Positions 1-10,258 of a DNA stretch of 27,844 bases are shown in pieces (position 1 is the first letter of the stretch; each line of letters begins with the position of its first letter). Both the position numbers and the translations under genes were made by a program. The stretch spans positions 1 to 27,844 of the forward strand of contig MSJI02000267.1 in NCBI GenBank assembly GCA_001931905.2, in the 5' to 3' direction. Source of the DNA: Cladosporium sp. IMV 00045. Lineage: Eukaryota > Ascomycota > Dothideomycetes > Cladosporiales > Cladosporiaceae. The notes beneath the pieces were generated by a model. The model had not been told where the DNA came from, did no database searches, and worked only from the letters and a program-made list of their open reading frames with translations.

Positions 1-95
1 TCGGGATAGGAGACGATGACAGGCTTCTGGTCGTCGGCAGCCATTGCCAACGCCATCAAAATGGCCATGAGAAAGGTGGCGAGGAAGAACTTCAT
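1..95 (-). CDS. N-terminus of a small secreted protein, possibly an I9-type protease inhibitor (partial)
   Basis: The ATG lies at 95-93 on the minus strand and the frame is open to the window edge, giving 31 complete codons. The first 19-20 residues are a clear signal peptide: MKFF, then a hydrophobic Leu/Met/Ala/Ile core, then an ALAMA-A cleavage site. The mature part begins ADDQKPVIVSYP. Short fungal secreted proteins that open with a KxVIVSYP-like strand are often peptidase inhibitor I9 (subtilisin propeptide-like) proteins; this is from memory and rests on about eight residues. The signal peptide is well supported; the family call is tentative. The gene is divergent from PCF11, with about 990 bases between the two starts. 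Confidence 0.5.
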   Translation of the reverse strand, partial: MKFFLATFLMAILMALAMAADDQKPVIVSYP

Positions 96-1083
96 GTTTG
101 CAGGCTCTTTGTCTGTTGACGGAAGGAGGTTTGGGAAGTTTTTGCTCGAGGCTCTGGCACGGGCAGATCGAGGTGATATATGTAGAGCTAGGGTTCGCCT
201 TGTGTCACGGCCGGCGGTCTTGAAATACGAGGCTAAGTAAGGAGTTGGACTCTCAGCTCTGGGCGATGAGGATTGTGGATGCCTAGCAGCAAGCCTGAAG
301 CACAGTGGCACTCGACCGAAACGCCGGGTGTAGGACAATGACGTCGCGGCGGGACGGGAACACGGGGACTCCCGCGCGGATCTCGCCCTCGCCCTCGCGC
401 GCGTGTCAGACAGCAATCGCAGCTTCATCAGCTGCTGGGAATCTTCAACATCACAGTATCTGCTTCTCACCATCACCAAAGTCGCTATCACATGTCATAA
501 AGCGGCCGACCGCTACACACCAAACCACGCTTTAACATCACCAACTTCCTCACCAAACAGCGCGGTCTGACCAGCCGCTGTCAAGCACTAATTAGCGACA
601 TTGCACAAGCGATCCGTCCACCATCTGGAGTGACAAGCAATCAGAAGAACCAACAAGCACAATCACAGAGATCAGTTACAGGCAAGGAGCTGTCGTTGGG
701 GGAATAGGCAGGTAGAAAGAGCAAGGACACGTGCCAAAGCACTGCTGCACTTGGGGATTGCAGAAAAAGCAAAAGCAAAAACCAAAGAAAAAGTGCCATC
801 TCTAGCTAGTCAAAAAGCCACTACTTGCTGCCTCTCGCTTCCGTGGCAGAAGGCCGTAGTGCCACTTTTCTTCACGTGCTCTGCATCTCCGCATCACCCT
901 CACGCCGCATCTCCCTCAGACTACCTCGTGTGTTCTGATCCTCCTCATCTTCACCCTTCACCCCTTCAGCCCGGTGTTCGCCCGAACACAGCATCGTACA
1001 CGTCGGCTACGCTCTATTTCTAGAGACGCCGCGTGTTAGATAGCACTTGCTCGCTCGCTCCGTGAAGTTGTCGCTTTGAAGTC
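96..1083. other. Intergenic region shared by two divergent genes
   Basis: No gene is supported in these 988 bases. They separate the secreted-protein start (minus strand) from the PCF11 start (plus strand), so they must hold both promoters and 5' UTRs. Roughly 840-1080 is rich in C/T runs, as is common just upstream of filamentous fungal start codons. A TGACGTCG sequence at about 340-347 resembles an ATF/CREB half-palindrome; this is a single weak match. Open frames here have no recognisable content. Confidence 0.5.
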
Positions 1084-3364
1084 ATGTCTTCCCTCTCTCC
1101 CAGAGCCTCCATCTCCGGCTCCGCCTCTGATGCGGTAGCTGAGGACTTTTCAGACTCTCTGCGAGACTTGACACAAAACAATCGCTACGAGATCAGCAAC
1201 TTGACCCTCATCGCAAAGGAAAGCACTGAGCATGCTCAGGCTATCTCAAAAGCGCTGGAGAGCCACATCAAAACGGTAAGACACTTTTTCTTCATCATGT
1301 GAAAGGAATGATATATGGGTTTATTATTGGCGATTTCGGTTTGCTCACGTTGTTTTTACGCTGACAACGCCACAGGCAACTCCCACGCAAAAGCTGCCTG
1401 CATTGTACGTCCTCGATTCCATTGTGAAGAACGTCGGCACACCTTACACGGTCTACCTCGGACGCGGCCTGTACAGCACATACATGGAGGCATATACTCT
1501 GGTCGACAGCAACGTCAGGAGAGCCATGGAGGGCATGCTCAAGACTTGGAAAGAACCAGTTCCTGGATCCATGGACAAGCGGCCTGTATTCCCGCCCGAA
1601 GTCGTCAGGCCGATCGAGAATGCTCTCATCAAAGCAAAGACTGCTGCGCTCCAGCACCAACGTCTGCCTCAAGGTGGCTACAAAAACACGCCAACGCCAC
1701 CACAGGTGAACGGGCAATTTCAGCCGCCACCTGGCCAGTATCAGTACCAACGGCAGCAACACACACCGCAGCCTGGTCAATTGCAATCACCATTCCAACA
1801 TACACCCACACAGCAGAGCGCATACCCATACGCACAGCCGCCTCAGCAACAACACCCACGCAACGATGCTGAGTCAATCAAACACGACGTCGCTGGTGTC
1901 ATCGCGCAAACGCAGAGAGAGTTTGCTTCAGATCCAGGCAACCCAAAACTGCAGCAGAAATTGAAGGCGTTGTTTGAGCTGCAACAGGTGCTCAACACGC
2001 AGCAACTCCCGCCTCAGTCTTTGCAAGCTGTCGCTGCTCAGATCGCACAATTGGCAGTACCCGCGACTCCTCAGCCTAGTGCCACGCCTCCTGTTGTTTC
2101 TACGCCACAATGGCAACCCCCAGCACCAGCAACCCAGGCACCTACATTCCCCTTCCAGCCTCCAGCACCGTACTCGCAGCCTTCATCGGCTCCACCTCCC
2201 TTCCTACCGCCGCAGCCTCCTCCTGGGATGCCCGCATTGAACCCTCAGCAGCTTGGGTCTCTCGCTGCTCTCCTACAAAATACGCAGAAGCCTACCACAC
2301 CGCAAATCAGGGAGGCTGCTCCATCGCTTGAGAAGGCGCCACATGCTCAGCTGCACAACATTCAAAATCAAGCAGCCGCCGCACCAACACCACAGAATGG
2401 CAACGACCTTCTCGCGGCTCTCACCAAAGCAGGCTTGATGAAACCTCCATCGGCCGCAGTCCCAACGCCGCCAGCACCAGCGCCTACCATCTCACCACCA
2501 GCAGATCTCGCCTCTCTCCTCTCCGGTCTCCACAAACGCAACACATCATCAACCCCATCTGGTGGAATCCCCCAAGCACCTCCAACACAAACTTCCGCCA
2601 CCGGCAAACCCATCATCCCAGCCACCAACGCATCCCTCAAAACCTTCCGCCCCGAGCTCCTTCGCGCTCTCTACACCGACCAACCTAACCAATGCTCCAC
2701 CTGCGGCCGTCGCTTCCTCTCCACCCCCGAAGGCCGCGCCGCCAAAGCCCGCCACCTCGACTGGCACTTCCGCATCAATCAGCGGCTGGCCGAGAGCTCC
2801 CGCGCCGCGCACCACAGGCACTGGTTCCCCGACGCGCGCGAGTGGATGGCGTTGGAAGATTTCGACGCATCGACAGCCAGCACGACCGGCGACGGCGAGG
2901 CAGGTGGCAAATCCGACGGTACGGGTGGCCAGGCGGGCGGTAAACCCAAGGGCCCGGAGGACTTGTGGATCCGCGCTCCAGCGGGTGTTACGAAACTGCA
3001 GTGCCCCATCTGCTACGAGGACATGCGCAGCAGCCACCCGGACGACTTGCAGGACTGGGTCTTCATGAACGCCGTTTACAACAACGGCCGCGCCGTGCAT
3101 GCAACTTGTTTGCAGGAGATGACGGGTTCCCTGCCTGGTCTGCAGCAGGCTCAGCAGAAGCAGGCTCCGGTGCAGACGCAGACGCAGGCTCTGCCGCCCC
3201 AGCAGCAGAGTTCTCTTGCCGCCGCGCTGGCTTCGCTCGGTCAGGGCATGGCGGGCGTGAATGTCATGAGGGAGGGGACGCGCACGCCAGACTCCACTTT
3301 GGGGAAGAGGAAGGCTGAGAGTGAGGCTTTGGGCTCGGCTGAGAAGACGAAGAGGAAGTTTTGA
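1084..3364 (+). CDS. pcf11: mRNA cleavage and polyadenylation factor Pcf11
   Basis: Scaffold subunit of cleavage factor IA, in the nucleus. It binds the phosphorylated RNA polymerase II C-terminal domain and couples 3'-end cleavage to termination. There are two exons, 1084-1275 and 1376-3364; the 100-nt intron begins GTAAGA and ends CACAG, joined in phase 0, giving 726 residues. Residues 1-140 form the CTD-interaction domain, seen in the stretch after the intron around LYVLDSIVKNVGTPY and the helix YMEAYTLVDSNVRRAMEG. A long Gln/Pro-rich region follows, as is usual for Pcf11. Two zinc fingers lie near the end: one opening at Cys504/Cys507 (QCSTCGRRF, with a following ARHLDWHF helix) and one at Cys607/Cys610 (LQCPICYEDM ... 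HATCLQEM). The C-terminus has a basic KRKAES / KTKRKF tail. The start is the first ATG in frame and lies directly before the domain. Confidence 0.95.
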
Positions 3365-4271
3365 GGAGTTTATGTCTTGGTTTGAAGAGACAGGGAAGAG
3401 CGACACGTTTGAGGGGTAGCTCTTCTTCTTTTCCTTGTTCTTTCTCTTTCTCTCTTGGCGTTGTTTTTGTTTTATTTGTTCACAACAAGCGAAAATGCAT
3501 ATTCTCGAGAGTTTGGGTTGGGGAATTCCGGTTGGGCCTCGAAGGCGATACTCAGGGAGGAAGTCAAGAAGGAAGTCAGGAAGAAAGCCAGGAAGAGAAT
3601 CAGGAAGTAAGTCAGGAAGGGAGTCTTTGCACGAAGAGCGAGCGAAACCAGCAAGGCGAGGCCATGAGAAGTGTTTTGATAAGTGAACGAAAGAGTGGTG
3701 GTTCCCTTATCTCCGTTCCGGTGTTCTGGGATTGCTCTCATGTGTTTACCCTTGACTTCAATGTATCTTAGCAGAAAACCACAGGAGGATTGAAACTATC
3801 CACAACCTCGTGCAGAATTTGTCCTCTTTCACGCTCTCATCACTAGCATACATGCCATGTCAGAAATCAGCTTGAGAATGGACGCCAGGAGCTCCATCTC
3901 TGTCGCCTGGGCACGAGAATGCAACAGGGCAATGAGACGATCGATGCGGCGATTTGTACAGTCCCGATGTGCATGGCGGAAAGGTCGAATAGTCGTAAGT
4001 CATAGTGAAAGTGGCACTCATGAAATTGCCCAATTGTTGTCTCGAGGGGGCGAGCGTGAAGAAAGAACAATTATGTTTACTACTCTTTTTAGAGTTACAC
4101 GAGGATTGGAGACTTGCCGCACGCAATTGGCGTCAACAACAAAATGCAGTGAGAACCACTGTTATACCCAAACCCACCAAGACCGGCTTCGGCAGTCTTC
4201 CTTTCCAGAAACCCTCCCCTTCCCGAAGTAGAAAGACCTCCGTCCCGCCCAAACGCCAATCACCACAGGAT
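3365..4271. other. Intergenic region between convergent genes PCF11 and YME2
   Basis: These 907 bases hold the 3' UTRs of two converging genes. Apart from the 12-bp tandem repeat at 3556-3627 and a T/C-rich stretch at 3420-3480, I see no structure. The open frames at 3361-3771 and 3857-4231 show no family resemblance and the first is open mainly because of the repeat. Confidence 0.6.
3556..3627. repeat. 12-bp tandem repeat, about six imperfect units
   Basis: Units of consensus GAAGGAAGTCAG start at 3556, 3568, 3580, 3592, 3604 and 3616. The unit at 3568-3579 matches exactly; the others differ at one to several bases, and the last is degenerate in its final bases. A further partial unit may precede 3556. 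The period is a multiple of three, so all frames through it stay open and read as a four-residue repeat. It lies in the presumed 3' UTR of PCF11, about 190 bases after its stop. Confidence 0.85.
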
Positions 4272-6853
4272 CTAAAACTCCGTCTGAAGGACCTTCTTCT
4301 TATCGGCAGCCTCCTTCTCATATCCCTCGACCTTACTCTGACTCCCTTGAATCTTGCCCAACAGCCAGTAAATCCTAGCCTTCAGCTCGCCTGGCTGACT
4401 GGGCAATCCGCCTAGCAACGTCAGTTCCTGCTCGTACTTGTCAATACTCTTATTCTCGTTGCCAATCTGCATGCTCAGCAGCGAAAGATCCATCTTCGCC
4501 GCGAGCACGCGGTCGTTGACCAGCTCCTTGAAAGCGGGACCGTAGATGGGCCTGCCCGGTTTGATGCTATACGGACGGCCGTTCAGGGACTGCACGCTGA
4601 TGAGCTCGGCTTGCTCGAGGGCCGTGATGGCTTTTTCGCCGTTGGACGAGAAGGAGTCGGTCAGGAGGACTTCGTTGTAGCGGAGGGCGTCGGCTTTGGC
4701 CAGGCTGCGGATCAGTTCCCAGGCTTGCTGGGAGGTCCATTGGCGTTCTTCGCTGGCGGCCGCGATGTGCATTTTCTGGATCTCAGAGGCGGATTGCTCG
4801 ATCATCGCTTTCACGGCGTTGGTGGGGGCTTCGCCTGCGTGGAGGCGGCGGGCGAGGAATTCGCTGTAATTATGTTAGTCTTGACTATGCAGTGCTTACT
4901 GGATATTACTTACAGTTCGGTCAGGCGGCCGCCGAGTTGGCCGATGACACTGTCGAGTTCTTTGAGATCGTTACGCTTCTGGCTTGGTGGTGTCTTGGGA
5001 GTCGAGTCACCTTCCTTCTCGTCGGTGGCCTCGTCGTCGGAGTCGACATAGTCGATGTGGCTGATGACATAGCGTTTTGCAACTTCTGGGGAGCAGTCGC
5101 CAAGAGGGATCTGACGGAAGACGCGATCAGGAAGCGCCTTGCCCAGCGACTTACTGAAAGAGACGTCGGTCGTCAAGAAGATGACGTGCGCAACGTTGCT
5201 TGTTGTCAGACGGGCGGCCCATTCTGCGATCTTGTCGTACACCAATGCTGCACCGGGCTCGTTGCTCTTGTGTAGGAAGTTTTCAATGACAACGATTGGA
5301 CGCTTCTCAGGATGCACCTCCAAGTACTCGTCGTCGCTCAGCTTAGCATCCTTGTCGTTTTTCGAGCGTCCGTCCAGAGCGATTGATTTCAAAGCCGAAG
5401 CTGTGTTGTTCCAAATCTTGCCCAGCTGATTCTCCAGCGTTTCAGAAAATCCTGTCTTGACGCCGGCAGCTCCCTGGGCCGCCAAGTCGATTAGACCACT
5501 GATGCTGTTCATCCAGGAAAAGACAGGCCAGTAGCCTACTTGTCCAGCAGCTGCGTTGATGGTTGCAGAGTCACCCCTAGCTTCTTGAATTGGCTTACAA
5601 TCCAGAGAGAGTACCTTATGTGCCTCTCGCTTGTGCTTCAAGGCATGGTCAAGCACCAGCTCCTTTTTACCAGACCCTCGTGGTCCTTGCACAACAATGA
5701 AAGTATCCGCCGTTTCCATAAGCCAAGCTTGAATCTGCTCGATTTGATCTTTGCGATCGTCCCATACCACTTGCATGCCCGCATCACCCGGGTCTTCGGG
5801 CTTTCCAAGTGCCTTGACCTTGTTGATCAGATCCTCACCCTGCGACTTGAACCAACGGAAGATGACATTGTCCTCCACGTGGAATGCGCGAGTGATGTGA
5901 GCCTTGATGGTGATAGTACGCAGCGGGTCGAAAACAGACACTGTTATACCGGCGACTAGCGCGGCGAGAGCGGGAATGACGAGTCTAGGGTGATTGAAGA
6001 TCCAGTCCTTGATCCAGCCAAAGCGAGCTTTCTTTTCGTACGTCAAACGGAGAACTGTGCCGAGCTTGCCACCGCCCTGCGCCTCTGTGACAACGTAACT
6101 GTGAAGACAGTTCTTTGCCATGATGGCTTTACGCTTGCGTGCAAAATCGAGATAAGCATATCTTGGCACAACCTTGGAGTCGGATGGCTGTGGAATGATG
6201 TCGACAAGTTTTCCGTACGGCCTGAAGTGCGAGTAGAGCTGTTCCTGGTTGAGCTCTGCCGCCTCGGCGCCTGGCTGAGAGGGCAGGAACTCCACCTTGA
6301 GACGTGGCGAAGGGAGACGGAAGAGATCCTCAATCCATGGTTTTCCGAGGACGAGCCTTGCTTTGACACGTGCCATAGGGTCCCACCAAGGGCGGAAGGT
6401 GTTCTCTCGAAGGTAGGTTCGCACAGCTTCGGAAACGTCGTCTGCTTTGGTACCCTCATCGTGCGAGAATTTGACAAAGGCGCCGCCTTCTTTCAGACGG
6501 GGCAGTACCTCCAAGACTTTGATATTTGAGATTCCATGGTCTTTCGATGCATTCTCGAGGACCTTGATGGGGTTGACGGCAGAGATAGAGCTTGTTTGGT
6601 TGGAGTCCAGGAGCTTGGGGAAGACCTTCTCGAGCGTCCAAGGGATGCGGAAGAGCCACTGAAGATTTACCGGGAGAAGATTATTGAAGAAAAGTACGCT
6701 TTGCGTGTTGTTGGTGGCAATGTGGCCAGTCTTGTTCTCGCCAGCCTCTCCAGAGTTCCATCGTTTATTGATGAGTGTTCCAGTCACGCCGCGTGGGTTG
6801 GTGAGCTGAGCTGAGATCGCGCTCAAGCGCTGGAGAGCTCGATTCTGCGCCAT
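4272..6853 (-). CDS. yme2: Mitochondrial escape protein 2 (Yme2/Rna12)
   Basis: Integral protein of the mitochondrial inner membrane, needed for normal nucleoid structure and mtDNA maintenance in yeast. Exons are 6853-4914 and 4863-4272; the 50-nt intron (4864-4913) starts GTAAGT and ends TTACAG in phase 2, giving 843 residues, close to the family size. The N-terminus is basic and lacks acids for the first 30 residues, as expected of a mitochondrial presequence. An RRM-like domain lies around residues 184-275 (RLKVEFLP, then YAYLDFARKRKAI). One membrane segment lies near 288-308 (HPRLVIPALAALVAGITVSVF region). The matrix or intermembrane ATPase-like part has a P-loop GPRGSGKK at 390-397 and a strand RPIVVIENFLH. 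The C-terminus encoded by exon 2 is predicted helical/coiled-coil. The join reads RLTEL-EFLARRL, which fits the family. Confidence 0.95.
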
Positions 6854-7824
6854 TTGGTGTGCCAGCCTATCGTCTCATGGCCGAATCTCCAGAGCTTCAC
6901 TATTCGTCGCGCGAGCGATGTAGGTGGCTAACGAACATCAAACGCGAATGGAGCTTGAAGTTGAGATGATCGATCAACCGTTGAAAGTGACATCAGTGGC
7001 TCGAAGCACGGGCCTTCTTCAAGTGAGGTGACGGATCGAGATGCTTTTTTGTGTGTATTTAATGAGTAGTAACTATTCGTGCATCGCTCTTGTAACCCAT
7101 GGTTCGTGAATGCCAATCGCTTTAATCATAAATTGTACTCGAAAATGTTATCAGGAAAATCGTGAGGACCGATGATTTCGTAAGTGAATGGATATTGCAC
7201 CCGCAGCTAGAACTTTCTTGGCGGTTCCCAACAATGGATAATGACATTGGAGGGTCATGTATCTCCCTGATTTCTTCGAAGCTCCCAAGCTGCTGAGGTT
7301 CAAATGGAGCATATGTTATCCATCGGTTTTGACCGTGCGACTCTTTCCAGGAGTTGCCGTTGAGGCCAGGGCCCTTCATGAGCTTCAGAAGTAAAGATGA
7401 TTGATGATACTATTATGCTACTGGTGCTTGGCTGGTCAAAATGATCCAAAGTCAATATCATCAAGATATCTTCATGGCGTTCACATCAGATTCAATACAT
7501 GTCAGTACATTCATGGCTACATGTACATGTGACGGAACGACTGCAAAACCCGTGCACGAAGTGGTTCCAATGACGTAGGCCCTATTTTCAGCTTCAAGTT
7601 CTCTCTCCCCGGCCAACCAAAGGCTCCACAGTTCCCATTCACAACCCGCGTAGGTTTCGTGTTGCTTTGAGGCGTTTTAGCACGCGCCTTATATTGCACA
7701 TTTCCTGAAGAGAAAGCCCAGGCCATCAACACCGTCATTGTTTGTACCACATTCCTTATCGCAATCATCCCACTTTCATATCACCACAACGCTTCGCGAT
7801 ACACCTATCAAAACACCAAAAACT
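6854..7824. other. Intergenic region between divergent YME2 and the RNR inhibitor gene
   Basis: No gene is supported in these 971 bases, which contain both promoters. A perfect 12-bp palindrome ACATGTACATGT lies at 7519-7530, about 295 bases upstream of the RNR inhibitor start. I looked for MluI-box sites (ACGCGT) expected of a cell-cycle-regulated promoter and found none upstream of 7825; GCGTAGG- and CACGCGCC-like sequences at about 7648 and 7681 are only partial. Confidence 0.5.
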
Positions 7825-8571
7825 ATGGCGGTTCCAGCACCCATGGCAGAGAACACCCGCAAGCGACAATACCAGCCTTCCATCGACTCGTTCTTCCAGC
7901 GCAATGGCAGTACCAGCGCTGGGTCGGGCTCTCCTTCACGGCTAACATCACCACTATCTCCACCAATTCCGGCAGACACGCAGTCTTCTCTTCTCAGTGT
8001 TGGCATGCGTGTCAGAAAAAGCGTGCCGGAGGGTTACAAGACACATAAGACCATGCCAACGCCCGAGTTTCCATTTCCTAGCACCGCACCTGCAGCCGAG
8101 GCTGCACCAGCAAGACCGAACTACAGTACTTTTAAGTCTCGCGAGCTCGCTCCTTTCTGTGGACTGCATAAGGTTGGCGGTTGGTCTGCTCAAGACCCTT
8201 TCACTGCGCCTCCATCATCAGCACCAGCGGCCTTCCCTCACCCCAACGACGTCGAAAGCTCAGTGCCCGCCCTCAGCACGTCGCAAAGCACCCTTCAATC
8301 CACACAAAGCAGCATGATGTCAACAAACTCGAGCAACAAACCCGCTAACAAGCGCTCATACGATGACGAGGTTGAAGACGACATGGACGCGTACTTCGAC
8401 GAGGTAGAAGCTCAAGAGCAAATGCCACCGATCGGGTCAAGACCAATTGCGAAACTCAAGCGATCTCCACGAAAGGCAGCGATGGGAACAACTAGTGTCA
8501 TGTACCCAAGTGCGATCGAGGGCGATTTTGAGGATGCACCCTTTCTGGCCCCCATGGAGACGGACACATGA
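7825..8571 (+). CDS. Ribonucleotide reductase inhibitor, Spd1/Dif1/Sml1-type, with PIP-box
   Basis: A 248-residue, mostly disordered protein. Two short motifs define the family. The first is KRQYQPSIDSFFQR at residues 13-26, containing Q17-x-x-I20-x-x-F23-F24, which fits the PCNA-binding PIP-box. The second is SLLSVGMRVRKSVPEGYKTH at 55-74, the conserved block shared by S. pombe Spd1 and budding yeast Dif1 (RNR inhibitor family). A third segment, RELAPFCGLHKVGGW at about 125-139, also looks conserved in filamentous fungi. These proteins restrain ribonucleotide reductase by inhibiting it or holding its small subunit in the nucleus, and are destroyed in S phase or after damage. The start is the ATG at 7825, preceded by AACT; the frame is open further upstream but without an ATG. 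Residues about 180-200 carry an acidic stretch (DDEVEDDMDAYFDEVE). Family assignment is from the motifs. Confidence 0.85.
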   Translation: MAVPAPMAENTRKRQYQPSIDSFFQRNGSTSAGSGSPSRLTSPLSPPIPADTQSSLLSVGMRVRKSVPEGYKTHKTMPTPEFPFPSTAPAAEAAPARPNYSTFKSRELAPFCGLHKVGGWSAQDPFTAPPSSAPAAFPHPNDVESSVPALSTSQSTLQSTQSSMMSTNSSNKPANKRSYDDEVEDDMDAYFDEVEAQEQMPPIGSRPIAKLKRSPRKAAMGTTSVMYPSAIEGDFEDAPFLAPMETDT

Positions 8572-10258
8572 GGCTCGATTGAGCTGCATGTAAGCTTTAA
8601 GGATTTGTGTATGCATTACAGGACACGGCGTTTTGGAAAGTTAGCGCGACAGACTTGCAGGAGGATTAGATACCAATTGATTGAGATTACTTAGGGCACA
8701 CGGCATGCTAGTTGTATAGAAACTGAACGAACCACCTCGGCAGTGTAGACGGTCCAGACGGTTTTCTTGAATGGTCTTTCCGTACCGCCATCGACCCGTC
8801 TTGCGCCCTATCGGCTCCACTCATGGAAGCATGGACCGGGTTTCGTTCAGACACAGAAGAATTTATGATAGGAATGATGCAGAAATGGTGTCTTCATGCG
8901 CTCAGAGTTCATGTGTTGATAGCATGTTTTGAAGGCTGAGAAGTCTTCACAGAATTCGCTTGCGATTCCATCTGCAAGATGGATCTACGGCTGCAACACG
9001 CGCCGTGTCAGACCTACTAGAACCGGTAAACCCTGCGTTAGCACATGGACATAAGGCCAGCAGGGTCGCCAGACCACCGAGACCCTCGAGCAGAAATTCT
9101 TGCGACCATGCGACTCACGGAACACGCCATACAGTGGGCCGCTTCAGAGAGGGCGGTGGATTCTTTTTGTAGCCGTTCTTCGGATTGCCTGATTAGGATG
9201 GCCTGACTTTTCTGCGGTGTAGGCGCAAAAATAAAACAGACTTGAAGAATATTCAGGCCGAAAGCATTGGAAGAGTCTCGTCCCCATTGTTCATCCTACC
9301 AAGATGAAACATGCGTACACACAAGATTGGCTGAATACCTGAATAAATTTGAAAGATACGCCTACGGCGCATGTTCGGGTTTGGATGACAGGAGTGACAC
9401 ACGTCCGCCAACAAAGGCCAACGAATCTGTGGGTTCCTGTCCACAAAATCGGAGGTGACAACGTTGCGGTCTGGAAGTCCGGATATCTCCCAAGTCAGAT
9501 ATCGCTACACGTGCGGTGCAGGGCTTGATATCGTGGGCCCAAGGGCCTTGTCGGCAGCGCTATGAAACGGACGGGGCGATCTCCAGACGCAAGTTCTTGC
9601 ACGCAACGCATCTGGCATTCTTGGAGCGTCGGCTAGACGATCCGCGCCGCCAGTGAGCTGTTCCATGCATGGTTGTGTCACCGGCCTTCTACGGCTGACT
9701 CGTTTGACGGCGTTCTGGAAACCCGGTCGACGGAGTCGGTTGGCCGCAAACTTGACATCATGCGCGGTATTTGCTTCTACCATGGTGAGCGGGGGCGTTC
9801 TTGGAAGACACGAGCCCGTGAGATGTCCATCTGCTCATCCGGACGTCAGCAAACGAATCCTCCGGGTCTGTCAGAGGATATGTGGAGAGGATAAAGCTTG
9901 GGGAATTTAGTGCGTACTGCGGAGTTCGTTGGTTCATAGAGCCGGGGCCGGGGCCTCTCCACTCATCTTGAACTGATAGAGCGAGCGTGGGCCAGGCACA
10001 CGCCATCGCACAACCCACTGGAAACTTTCACGAGACCCGCAAAGCAGTCGCTCTAGTCATCGTCGTGAGAAAATACAGCCACGTCGCAAATATTCTCAGA
10101 CCTCCGCCGTAGCCGTCGCGCAGCAAGCCACGAATCGCCTCCATCACACCGACCCTCCGTCCGCCACCACCACAGCAGATGTGGAAGGGTAGCCGTAACG
10201 CGCACTCTTCGAGCCAGCGCGCCTGGAGCGACCAGTTGCGCCTGAAGTAGCAGCAAGC
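8572..10258. other. Gene-free region upstream of the transcription factor
   Basis: These 1,687 bases follow the RNR inhibitor gene and precede the zinc-cluster regulator, both on the plus strand. I find no open frame with recognisable content on either strand, no tRNA-like A/B box pair and no terminal repeats. It is probably the 3' UTR of the first gene plus a long promoter for the second, as is common for fungal transcription factors. A decayed gene or element without remaining homology cannot be ruled out by eye. Confidence 0.45.

Noticed and set aside
2549..3406. 285-codon minus-strand open frame opposite PCF11
   Set aside because: Antisense shadow of GC-rich PCF11 coding sequence that includes the conserved zinc fingers; no recognisable content of its own.
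3361..3771. Plus-strand open frame with SQE-type four-residue repeats
   Set aside because: It begins inside the PCF11 stop region without an ATG, and the repeats simply translate the 12-bp tandem repeat.
7738..7824. N-terminal extension of the RNR inhibitor by 29 codons
   Set aside because: The extension has no ATG (it would start at TTG); the ATG at 7825 has a reasonable context and sits just before the conserved motif.
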